Shown here: in pieces, positions 57,024-64,000 of the stretch | Position numbering within the stretch: position 1 is the first letter of the stretch | How the letters are laid out: each line of letters begins with the position of its first letter | Source: Litorihabitans aurantiacus | GTDB lineage: Bacteria; Actinomycetota; Actinomycetes; Actinomycetales; Beutenbergiaceae | Direction: 5' to 3' | DNA: 64,000 nt | Assembly (NCBI RefSeq): GCF_030161595.1 | Contig: NZ_BSUM01000001.1 | Coordinates: 1,302,001 to 1,366,000, forward strand | The notes under the pieces: generated by a model | Seen by the model: only the letters and a program-made list of their open reading frames with translations | Told to the model about the DNA's origin: nothing | Databases searched by the model: none | Position numbers and translations under genes: made by a program

Positions 57024-58646
57024 ATGGACTTCCCCTCCTCGGTGCTGATCGTCGCGGCCGCCGTCGTCGCGATCGTCGTCATCGCCGTCATCGGAGCGAT
57101 CTACGCGAAGGTGCGGTTCAAGATCGCCACGCCGGACGAGGCGCTCATCATCACCGGCCGCAAGAGCGGCAAGCCGGTCATCAACCCGGAGACGGGTGAC
57201 GAGACGACCGACCTGTCGGGCCAGCGCGTCGTGATCGGCGGCGGGACGTTCGTCAAGCCGATCTTCGAGCAGGTCGTGCGGCTCTCGCTCGCCTCGCAGA
57301 GCTTCCCGGTCGCGGCCGAGGACGCGACCACGAAGTCCGGCGTCGCCGTGACGCTGCGATCCATCGCCGTCGTGAAGGTGGGCGGGACCGAGCGCATGGT
57401 GCGCGCCGCCGCCCAGCGGTTCGCCGGACGCAGCCAGGAGCAGGTCATCGAGCAGCAGACCTCCGAGGTGCTCGTCGGTGTGCTCCGCACCATCGCGGGA
57501 ACCCTGACGGTCGAGTCGATCCTGTACGAGCGTCAGGACTTCTCCAAGGAGGTCAAGGACATCGCGGTCCCGATGCTCGCCGAGCGCGGCCTCATCCTGG
57601 AGAACTTCGAGATCCAGACCGTCGAGGACACCGGCGAGTACATCCGCAACCTCGGGCGCCCGCGCGCCGCCGCCGTCGCCCGCGACGCCGAGATCGCCGA
57701 GGCGCAGGCGCAGCAGGAGAGCACCGAGCGCAGCAACGAGGCGGCCGTCCAGATCGCCGAGTCCAACAAGTCGCTCGCGCTGCGCAACGCGACCATCGCT
57801 CAGGAGACGGCGCAGGCCCAGGCCGACGCCGAGGCGGCCCGCGAGCGCGCCGAGGCCGAGGCGCAGCAGGAGGTCCTGGTCCAGCAGGAGCAGGTCGCCC
57901 AGCGCCGCGCCGCGCTGCGCGAGCAGGAGCTGCAGACCGAGGTGCGCAAGCCCGCCGAGGCCCGCAAGTACGAGGCCGCCCAGGAGGCCGACGCCCGCAA
58001 GTACGCAGCGGAGCAGGAGGCCGAGGCCGCCAAGACGACGGCCATCCGCAAGGCAGAGGCCGAGGCGCAGCGCACGACGGCGCAGGCCGAGGCCGAGGCG
58101 TCCGCCTCCCGCTCGCGCGCCGAGGCGGCGCTCATCGAGCAGCAGCGCCGCGCCGAGGGCGCCCTCGCGCTCGCGAAGGCCGACGCCGACGGGATCCAGG
58201 CCCGCGGTGAGGCCGAGGCGTCCGCCGAGCGCGCCCAGGGTGAGGCCCGGGCCTCCGCGATCAAGGCCGAGGCCGACGCCTACCAGACGTTCCCGGAGTC
58301 GGCGCGCCTGCAGATGGTGCTCGACGCGCTGCCGAAGATGGCGCAGCCCTACGCCGATGCCCTCGGTGCGATCGACGGCATCACGATCATCGACAAGGAG
58401 GGTGCCTCGCGCCTGCCCGGTCAGGTCTCCACGGGCGTCCAGGAGGTCGCCGCGCTGCTCAAGGCACAGACCGGCGTCGACCTGCTCGAGCTCATCGGGG
58501 GGCTCGGGGGCTCGAGCACGTCCTCGGCAGCCGAGCCCGGCACCGCCGGCGGCTCCGTCACGGGTCCGACCCGTCGTCCGTCCGTGACCGGTCCGAGCAC
58601 CTCGGGCTCGTCGCCGTCGGACGGTGCGGCACAGCCGGAGGGCTGA
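57024..58646 (+). CDS. Flotillin-like SPFH/PHB-domain protein
   Basis: This 540-residue membrane-microdomain scaffold has one N-terminal helix (about 6-28), an SPFH/PHB domain (about 30-210, with GQRVVIGGGTFVKPIFEQVV) and a long Ala/Glu/Arg coiled-coil region (about 215-415) of heptad-like AEAEA repeats typical of flotillins. A helical segment LQMVLDALPKMAQPYADALG and a Ser/Gly-rich tail follow. ATG 57024 has GGAG upstream. TAGAGT at 56954-56959 may be the -10. No NfeD partner is adjacent. Confidence 0.9.
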   Translation: MDFPSSVLIVAAAVVAIVVIAVIGAIYAKVRFKIATPDEALIITGRKSGKPVINPETGDETTDLSGQRVVIGGGTFVKPIFEQVVRLSLASQSFPVAAEDATTKSGVAVTLRSIAVVKVGGTERMVRAAAQRFAGRSQEQVIEQQTSEVLVGVLRTIAGTLTVESILYERQDFSKEVKDIAVPMLAERGLILENFEIQTVEDTGEYIRNLGRPRAAAVARDAEIAEAQAQQESTERSNEAAVQIAESNKSLALRNATIAQETAQAQADAEAARERAEAEAQQEVLVQQEQVAQRRAALREQELQTEVRKPAEARKYEAAQEADARKYAAEQEAEAAKTTAIRKAEAEAQRTTAQAEAEASASRSRAEAALIEQQRRAEGALALAKADADGIQARGEAEASAERAQGEARASAIKAEADAYQTFPESARLQMVLDALPKMAQPYADALGAIDGITIIDKEGASRLPGQVSTGVQEVAALLKAQTGVDLLELIGGLGGSSTSSAAEPGTAGGSVTGPTRRPSVTGPSTSGSSPSDGAAQPEG

Positions 58647-58684
58647 GAACGGGCCGTGGCACCCCGGGGCGCCCGGGTCCGTTC
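58647..58684. terminator. Hairpin between flotillin and sfp-like genes
   Basis: GAACGG (58647-58652) and CCGTTC (58679-58684) enclose the GC-rich inner palindrome CCCGGGGCGCCCGGG. It lies exactly between two convergent genes and can end both transcripts. Confidence 0.6.
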
Positions 58685-59452
58685 AGGACCCCAGTGCCCC
58701 GGGGCCGACGATCTCGACGGGGTGGGGCCGCACTGCCGCGACGGCGCGGTGGTGGGTGCCGTCACCGGGCAGGTCGGCGACGCTGAGCCGCGCCACGGCG
58801 GCCACGGGTGCCGCCAGAACGGCGCGCCACGAGAGCTGCCCGTCGCTCCGGTGGTGGGACGACGTCGTCGCGTCCGCCGGGGCGAGCAGCACCTCGTGCG
58901 GTGGCAGCCGCAGACCCAGGCCGGCGGCCTTGAGCACCGCCTCCTTCTCCACCCAGCGCTGCAGCCGGGCGCGCCCGGGATCGGCGGCGCGGGCGACGGC
59001 GTCGCGCTCCCGCGGGTGCAGCGTGAACTCGTCCAGGCCCGGGGACCGCTCGAGCGCGGCGGGCGTCGCCGTCTCGACGTCGACCCCGACGCATGCCTCC
59101 TCGGGTCCGACGGCGACCAGGACGCGCTCACCCGAGCCGGACGTGCTGAGGGACAGGCCCGCCGTCCGCGGCCGACCGTGCGGGCTGTCGCAGTCCTCGC
59201 ACCGGCGCTCGATCACCAGCTCCGGGGCGTCCGCGAGCGGGCGTCCCGTCCGGGTGAGCACGAGGAGCCGCAGCGCCGCGCGCCCGGCCAGCGTGCGCCG
59301 GGCGTCGTCCGGCCGGCGACGGCGTGCGGCGGCGACGCGGTCGACGTCGTCGACCATCGCCGCCGCGGCCTCCTGCGGTGCGAGCCGGCCCCCGTGAGGC
59401 GGGCGCACCGCTCCAGCACGTCCGTCACGGACGCGTCCAGGAGCGTGATCAC
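58683..59452 (-). pseudogene. 4'-phosphopantetheinyl transferase, Sfp type (frame break)
   Basis: Activates carrier domains by attaching phosphopantetheine to their serine. About 256 residues after repair. Signatures: GVDVETATPAALE (magnesium and CoA site) and LQRWVEKEAVLKAAGLG (the WxxKEAxxKA core). The frame breaks at CCCCC 59389-59393, joining ERCARLTG to GRLAPQEAAAAMVDDVDR when one base is added. GTG 59452 overlaps the exporter permease stop. Being last in the NRPS operon, it most likely activates the PCP domain there. Confidence 0.83.
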
Positions 59453-60378
59453 CGCTTGCTGATGCGGCGGTACTGCCCCACGGCGATCGGCGCGAAGATC
59501 GCGATGATCGCGATGCAGCACAGGAACGCGTAGAGCGTGGCGTGCTGCGCCGCCCAGCCGGCTGCGACCTCGAAGTCCTCAGGCGGCTGGTTCCCGAATC
59601 CCTGCCGGACCGCGGTGGCCACGGCGGTCACCGGGTTCCACTCGGCGATCGTCCGCAGCACGCCCGGGAGCGTGTCGGCGGAGACGAAGGCCCCGGAGAT
59701 GAAGCAGACCGGGAACAGCCACAGCAGCCCGAGGCTCTGGGCGACCTCCACGCTGCGGGCCGTGAGCGCGATCGTCGCCCCGATCCACGACGTCGCGAAC
59801 GCGAACAGGACCAGCAGACCGAAGGCGCCCAGCGCCGGACCGATGCCGGCGTGCACGCGCCACCCGATGGCGAGCCCGCACGCCACGATGACGGCGATGG
59901 AGATGCCGCTCGTGACCAGGTCGGAGGTGGTCCGACCCAGGATGACCCCGACGCGTGACATCGGCAGGGCCCGGAACCGGTCGATGAGGCCGGACTGCAG
60001 GTCCTTCGCGAGGTAGACGGCCGTGAAGGAGGAGTTGAACGTCAGCGTCTGCGCGAGGATCCCCGCGATGAGGAACTCCCGGTAGGCCTCCCCGCCCAGC
60101 GCACCGCCGAACACGAACGCCAGGATCAGCACGAAGATGATCGGCTGCGCGACCCCGGTCACGAGGGCCCCGGGGGTGCGACGGACGTTGACGTTGTTGC
60201 GCCGGGCGACGATCCAGCCGTCGCGCAGCGCCGAGAGCAGCGGTGCGAACGCACCGCCGCGGGGCTCGGGCACGAGGCTGCTCGTGGCGGTCGGGCGCAC
60301 CTCGCCCGAGGCGGCGCCGGTACCGACGTCGCAGGCGGGACGGCCGGTCGTGGACCGGTCGGTCGTCGCGGTGCTCAT
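59449..60378 (-). CDS. ABC-2 type exporter permease, DrrB-like
   Basis: This 309-residue membrane protein has about six helices and the ABC-2 pattern VTGVAQPIIFVLILAFVFGG, YLAKDLQSGLIDRFRALPMS and PVCFISGAFVSADTLPGVLR. It pairs with the overlapping ATPase gene. This class exports drugs, lipids or peptide products and often confers self-resistance; in this operon it probably exports the NRPS product. ATG 60378 overlaps the ATPase stop. Confidence 0.9.
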   Translation of the reverse strand: MSTATTDRSTTGRPACDVGTGAASGEVRPTATSSLVPEPRGGAFAPLLSALRDGWIVARRNNVNVRRTPGALVTGVAQPIIFVLILAFVFGGALGGEAYREFLIAGILAQTLTFNSSFTAVYLAKDLQSGLIDRFRALPMSRVGVILGRTTSDLVTSGISIAVIVACGLAIGWRVHAGIGPALGAFGLLVLFAFATSWIGATIALTARSVEVAQSLGLLWLFPVCFISGAFVSADTLPGVLRTIAEWNPVTAVATAVRQGFGNQPPEDFEVAAGWAAQHATLYAFLCCIAIIAIFAPIAVGQYRRISKR

Positions 60379-61391
60379 GCGACCACCGCCTCGCCCGCGT
60401 CGGCCCGGGGGCCGCCGTGGGGGTCGTCCTCGTCACCCTCGTCGGGCACCGACCCGGTGCCCCCGGTGGGGCTCCCGGTCAGCTGCAGGAAGACCTCGTC
60501 CAGCGTCGGCTGGCGCAGCGCCGCCTCGGCGACCGCGGTCCCGGCCGCCTCCAGCGCGCCCAGCAGCGCGCGCAGCTCGGCGCTCCCGTCCGTCGCGGGG
60601 GCCGTCAGCCGCCGCGCACGCTCGTCGAACGCGGCCTCAGGCACGACGCGGCGCGCCGCCACGAGGGCGGCCGCGCCGTCGACACCGGGAGCGAGCACGA
60701 CGTCGACCCACGCCCCGCCCGCGCGCGCCTTCAGCTCGGTGGCGGTGCCCTCGGCGATCACGGCGCCGGCGTCGATCACGGCGATCTGGTCGGCCAGCTG
60801 GTCCGCCTCCTCGAGGTACTGCGTCGTGAGGAGCACCGTGGTGCCGGCGGAGGCGAGCTGCTCCACCGCGTCCCACGTGTCGCGGCGCCCGCGCGGGTCC
60901 AGACCCGTGGTGGGCTCGTCGAGGATGACGACCGGGGGCCGGGCGACGATCGCACCGGCGAGGTCGAGCCGCCGCTTCATGCCGCCGGAGTAGTCGCCGG
61001 CGCGTCGCGAGTCCGCGACGTCCTCGAGGCGGAAGTCCCGCAGCAGCTCGCGCGCCCGTGCCTTCGCACCGCGCCGAGGCATGCCGTAGAGCTCCCCCAC
61101 CATCGTCAGGTTCTCGAAACCGGTGAGCTTGTCGTCGACCGCGGCGTACTGCCCGGAGACACCGAGGTTGCGTCGCACCGCGTCACCGGCGGTCCGCACG
61201 TCGTGCCCCGCGACCCGCACCTCGCCGGCGTCCGGCTCCAGCAGCGTGGTCAGCACGCGGACGGTCGTGGTCTTGCCCGCCCCGTTGGGGCCGAGGAGAC
61301 CCTGCACCGTGCCCTCCGGCACGTCGAGGTCGATCCCCGCGAGGGCCTGGAAGTCGCCGAAGCTCTTGGTCAGTCCTCGGATGGCGATCAC
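60375..61391 (-). CDS. ABC exporter ATPase, DrrA-like
   Basis: This 338-residue ATPase shows Walker A LLGPNGAGKTTTVRVL, signature GDYSGGMKRRLDLAGA, Walker B VVILDEPTTGLDPRGR, and the DrrA-type C-terminal motif QPTLDEVFLQLTG. GTG 61391 overlaps the mbtH stop (GTGA). The open frame runs further upstream but covers mbtH, so 61391 is the start. Confidence 0.92.
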   Translation of the reverse strand: MIAIRGLTKSFGDFQALAGIDLDVPEGTVQGLLGPNGAGKTTTVRVLTTLLEPDAGEVRVAGHDVRTAGDAVRRNLGVSGQYAAVDDKLTGFENLTMVGELYGMPRRGAKARARELLRDFRLEDVADSRRAGDYSGGMKRRLDLAGAIVARPPVVILDEPTTGLDPRGRRDTWDAVEQLASAGTTVLLTTQYLEEADQLADQIAVIDAGAVIAEGTATELKARAGGAWVDVVLAPGVDGAAALVAARRVVPEAAFDERARRLTAPATDGSAELRALLGALEAAGTAVAEAALRQPTLDEVFLQLTGSPTGGTGSVPDEGDEDDPHGGPRADAGEAVVA

Positions 61392-61597
61392 GAGGCGGCA
61401 CGCTCGCGGTCCAGGACCGGCGTGATGTCGTGCCAGTGCGCGGTCACGTACTCCACCGCCTCCTCGCGGGGTGCCGGGCCGAACACGGCCACCCATCCGT
61501 TCGGGACGTCGGCGAACTCCGGCCAGAGGGAGTGCTGGTTCACGCTGTTGACCAGGACCCGGAAGCGGGCGTCGGCGTCGTCGAAGGGGTTCGTCAT
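61388..61597 (-). CDS. MbtH-like protein
   Basis: Small (69-residue) partner that helps NRPS adenylation domains fold and work. It has the family signature: NPFDDADARFRVLVN, NQHSLWPEF, and a late WHDITP segment. ATG 61597 has AGGACGAG upstream and the usual MTNPFDD start; an in-frame ATG at 61615 adds six residues. It follows the NRPS gene and overlaps the exporter ATPase. Confidence 0.93.
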   Translation of the reverse strand: MTNPFDDADARFRVLVNSVNQHSLWPEFADVPNGWVAVFGPAPREEAVEYVTAHWHDITPVLDRERAAS

Positions 61598-61668
61598 GTT
61601 CTCGTCCTCATCCATACGTCGTCAGCAGGTCTCACCAGGGGTTCGGCGCCGCGGGTGGGATCGGATGG

Positions 61669-61716
61669 GTGCCCGGGCCACATTTGTTCGATTCGGAACG
61701 AATGCGACCCGGGCAC
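61669..61716 (-). terminator. Long hairpin between the NRPS and mbtH genes
   Basis: GTGCCCGGG (61669-61677) pairs with CCCGGGCAC (61708-61716), and inside it CATTTGTTC pairs with GAACGAATG with one mismatch. The resulting stem of about 18 bp lies between the NRPS stop and mbtH. It may terminate part of the NRPS transcript or protect its 3' end. The inner AT-rich symmetry could also be an operator. Confidence 0.55.
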
Positions 61717-61732
61717 AGGAGCCGGCACACCG

Positions 61733-64000
61733 TCAGGCGCGCGGCTCGTCCCGGCCCAGCAGCGCATCGAGCACGGGTGCGAGCTCCGGCATCGCCTCGT
61801 CGGCCAGCATGTCGCTGTGTCGGACGCCGACCCGGGAGGACGTCACCTCACCGCTCACGTGGGCCTCCCACGCCGAGGGCGAGGGTCGGTCGGCGGGGAT
61901 CTCGCGCGTCGCCTCGACGACGTGGAGGTCACCGTCGAACGTCGGCACCGGGGTCGCGTCGAGCAGCTCCCCGAGCCGCACGAAGCGGCGCACCATGCGC
62001 TCCACCGCAGTGACGGGAACGTCGGCGAGCGGGTTGTCGACCTCCGCCAGCAGACGGCGGACCGCGTCGACGTCGAGCTCGACGTCGGCCGGCGCCGCGA
62101 TCCCGTTGGCGTCCAGCAGCCCGCGCCACATGGCGTCACCGCCGGCGACGCCGGCCAGCGCCGACTCCCGCGTGGGGTAGGCGTCCAGCACCACGAGGAG
62201 GGCGACCTCCTCACCGCTGCTGCGCAGCCGTGCCGCCAGGTGCTGCGCGAGCCGGCCGCCGAACGACCACCCCATCAGGTGGTACGGCCCGTGGGGCTGG
62301 ACCTCGCGCATCGCCCCGACGTAGCTGTCGAGCAGCTCCTCGATGGTCCCGGCCGTGGGCGGCTCGGGCTGGTCGGGCGCGATGCCCGGCATCTGCAGAC
62401 CGAGCAGCGGCCGCCGCGAGGACAGGTGCTGCAGCAGCACGGCGTACTTCCAGCTCAGACCGCTCGCGGGGTGGACGGCGAACAGCGGTGCGCCCGTGCC
62501 CTGCTCGCGCAGGGGCAGGATCGTGCGCAGGCTGTCCGCCACGGTCGAACCGGCCCCCTCGCCGGCGGACGCGAGCGCGGCCAGCGCGGCCACGGTCGGC
62601 GCCCGGAAGAGCGCCTGCACCGGCAGGTCGCTGCCCAGCGCCTCGTTGACCGCCGCGACGGTCGGCTGGGCCACGAACGAGTGGCCGCCGAGCTCGAAGA
62701 AGGAGTCCTCCGCCGAGACCGCCGACTCCCCTCGCCCAGGCCGAGCACCCGGGCGAACGCCGCGGCGACGGCGCGCTCGGCGTCGCCCTCCGGGGCCCGG
62801 CCACCGGCCGCCCCCGCGTGCTCCAGCTCGGGCAGAGCGGCCGCGTCGACCTTGCCGTTGCGGGTCAGCGGGACCTCGTCGATCACGCGCACGGCGACCG
62901 GGACCATGTAGTCCGGCACGCGCGAGCGCAGGTCGGCGAGCAGGGCGGCGGTGAGGTTCTCGGGCTCTGCGTCGCCGGAGGCGACCACCCACGCCCCGAG
63001 GGCCGTCGCACGCCCGGTGTCGACCGGTCGCACCACGGCCCGCTCCACGCCGTCGGACCGGCGCAGCAGCGCCTCCACCTCACCCGGCTCGACGCGGTGG
63101 CCGCGGATCTTGACCTGGTCGTCGCTGCGGCCGAGGGACACCACGCGGCCGTGGGCGGGTCCGGCGTCGCCCTCGCGGGCGGGCCGCACGGCGACGAGGT
63201 CGCCCGTGCGGTACATCCGGCTCCCGTCGGCGGCGAACGGGTCGGCGACGAACCGCTCCGCGCTCGCCCCGGGGCGACCGGCGTACCCGTGAGCGAGCTG
63301 CTCACCCGCGAGCCACAGCTCACCGACACCGCCCGGCACGGTGGGCCGCAGCGAGGCGTCCAGCACGTAGCCCCGCGTCCCCGGCGTCGTGGCCCCCAGC
63401 ACGGGCGCGTCCGTGTCCGCCACGCGCGCGACGAGCGAGTCGACACCCACCTCCGTCGGGCCGTACAGGTTCCAGGCCTCGACGCCCGTGCGCTCGCGCA
63501 GCCAGTCCCACAGCCCGCCGTCGATCGCCTCGCCGCCCAGCAGGAGCGTGAACGGCGCGTCCGCGGGACGGGAGTCGAGCACGTCGGCGAACGACGTCTG
63601 CGCCACCAGCGCGGCGACGTAGCCCGGCGTGGTCTCCCACGCCGCGACGCCTCGCTCCGCGAACAGGCGCACGAGCGCCTCGGGGTCGCGGCGCACGTCG
63701 TCGGCCACCACGAGCAGCTCGTGACCGGCGGCGAGCCACAGCACGGGGTCCATCGCGGCGTCGAAGCCGACCCCGGTGGTGTGCGCCATCCGCACGCGGC
63801 GGAGCTCGGGGTCGGGCAGCAGCGTGGCCCGGTGCGAGGCGAGCAGGTGCGCCAGCGCGCGGTGCGGCACCTGGACGGCCTTCGGCTCACCGGTCGTGCC
63901 GGAGGTGAACACGAGGTACGCCGGGTCGTCGAGATCCGGCGTCACCGCGGCCCCGGTGTCGTCCGCGGCCTCCGCGACACCGCCCGCTCCCCCGTCACCG
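61733..64000 (-). pseudogene. Non-ribosomal peptide synthetase, A-PCP-TE (frame break; 5' end outside window)
   Basis: The visible 756 or so residues form a terminal NRPS module. Adenylation domain: A3 LVFTSGTTGEPKAV, A5 NLYGPTEVGVDS, A8 GRSDDQVKIRGHRVEPGE, A10 LTRNGKVDA. Carrier domain: FFELGGHSFVA, with the phosphopantetheine serine. Thioesterase: MGWSFGGRLAQ with the nucleophile serine, and the late His in VRHSDMLAD. The frame breaks at CCCC 62728-62731, between A and PCP; one added base joins LGLGEG to ESAVSAEDSFFELGG. My by-eye specificity code is D-A-D-T-L-G-L-V-D-K, with no substrate assigned. It continues past the right edge. Confidence 0.85.

Noticed and set aside
61684-61700. DtxR/IdeR iron box in front of mbtH
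   Set aside because: TTGTTCGATTCGGAACGAA has symmetry but does not match the TTAGGTTAGSCTAACCTAA type; it is part of the larger hairpin.

Overview
The window reads as chromosomal DNA of a very high-GC actinobacterium, most likely an order Micrococcales member (Cellulomonas/Sanguibacter-like). Evidence: GC-saturated third codon positions, frequent GTG starts, 4-bp ATGA/GTGA gene overlaps, mIHF instead of HU/IHF, the actinobacterial order efp-nusB-pyrRBC-carAB-pyrF-mihF-gmk-rpoZ-coaBC-metK-priA-fmt-rsmB-rpe, an actinobacterial LexA box and several leaderless-type promoters. No tRNA, rRNA, CRISPR array, insertion sequence or prophage gene was seen.

Layout. 1-6.6 kb: a lipid kinase (cut by the left edge), a small membrane protein, tandem WYL regulators (PafC/PafB type), a DUF3866 protein on the other strand, then a double-GNAT protein and a PH-domain membrane protein. 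6.6-10.1 kb: hisG-hisE, then a riboflavin-type ABC importer (ribX permease, frameshifted ribY) behind an FMN riboswitch. 10.1-14.4 kb: GNAT and ATP-grasp enzymes, one or two unknown membrane proteins, and rpe. 14.4-19.9 kb: a DUF222/HNH nuclease whose promoter is overlaid by a perfect LexA box, rsmB, fmt and a frameshifted HAD hydrolase. 20.0-23.3 kb (+): an overlapping set of ECF sigma factor, transmembrane Ser/Thr kinase, lipoprotein (amber codon in frame) and secreted OmpA-domain protein. 23.4-40.3 kb (-): priA back to efp, with the whole pyrimidine operon and a PyrR-binding RNA motif. 40.5-42.3 kb (+): an orphan histidine kinase. 42.3-49.2 kb (-): an overlapping sulfur operon (aliphatic sulfonate-type ABC importer, acetyl-CoA synthetase, O-acetylhomoserine sulfhydrylase, CoA-binding protein). 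49.4-56.8 kb (-): an eight-gene Mrp/Mbh-like cation/proton antiporter operon with three separate antiporter-like subunits. 57.0-58.6 kb (+): a flotillin. 58.7-64 kb (-): a peptide natural-product operon: NRPS (A-PCP-TE, cut by the right edge), MbtH, DrrAB-type exporter and a phosphopantetheinyl transferase.

Sequence quality matters here. Eleven frame breaks in nine genes, including housekeeping genes, are each explained by one missing base in a G/C run of 4-5; fmt may add a twelfth. This is much more like homopolymer under-calling than gene decay. Those genes are typed 'pseudogene' as the sequence stands, but I expect most to be intact in the organism.

The most interesting signals are the LexA-controlled HNH gene, the sigma/kinase/lipoprotein/OmpA cluster, the FMN-riboswitch importer with no local ATPase, the composition of the antiporter operon, the acetate-recycling logic of the sulfur operon, and a repeated 'TANNNT, 6-7 nt, start codon' arrangement that predicts leaderless mRNAs.
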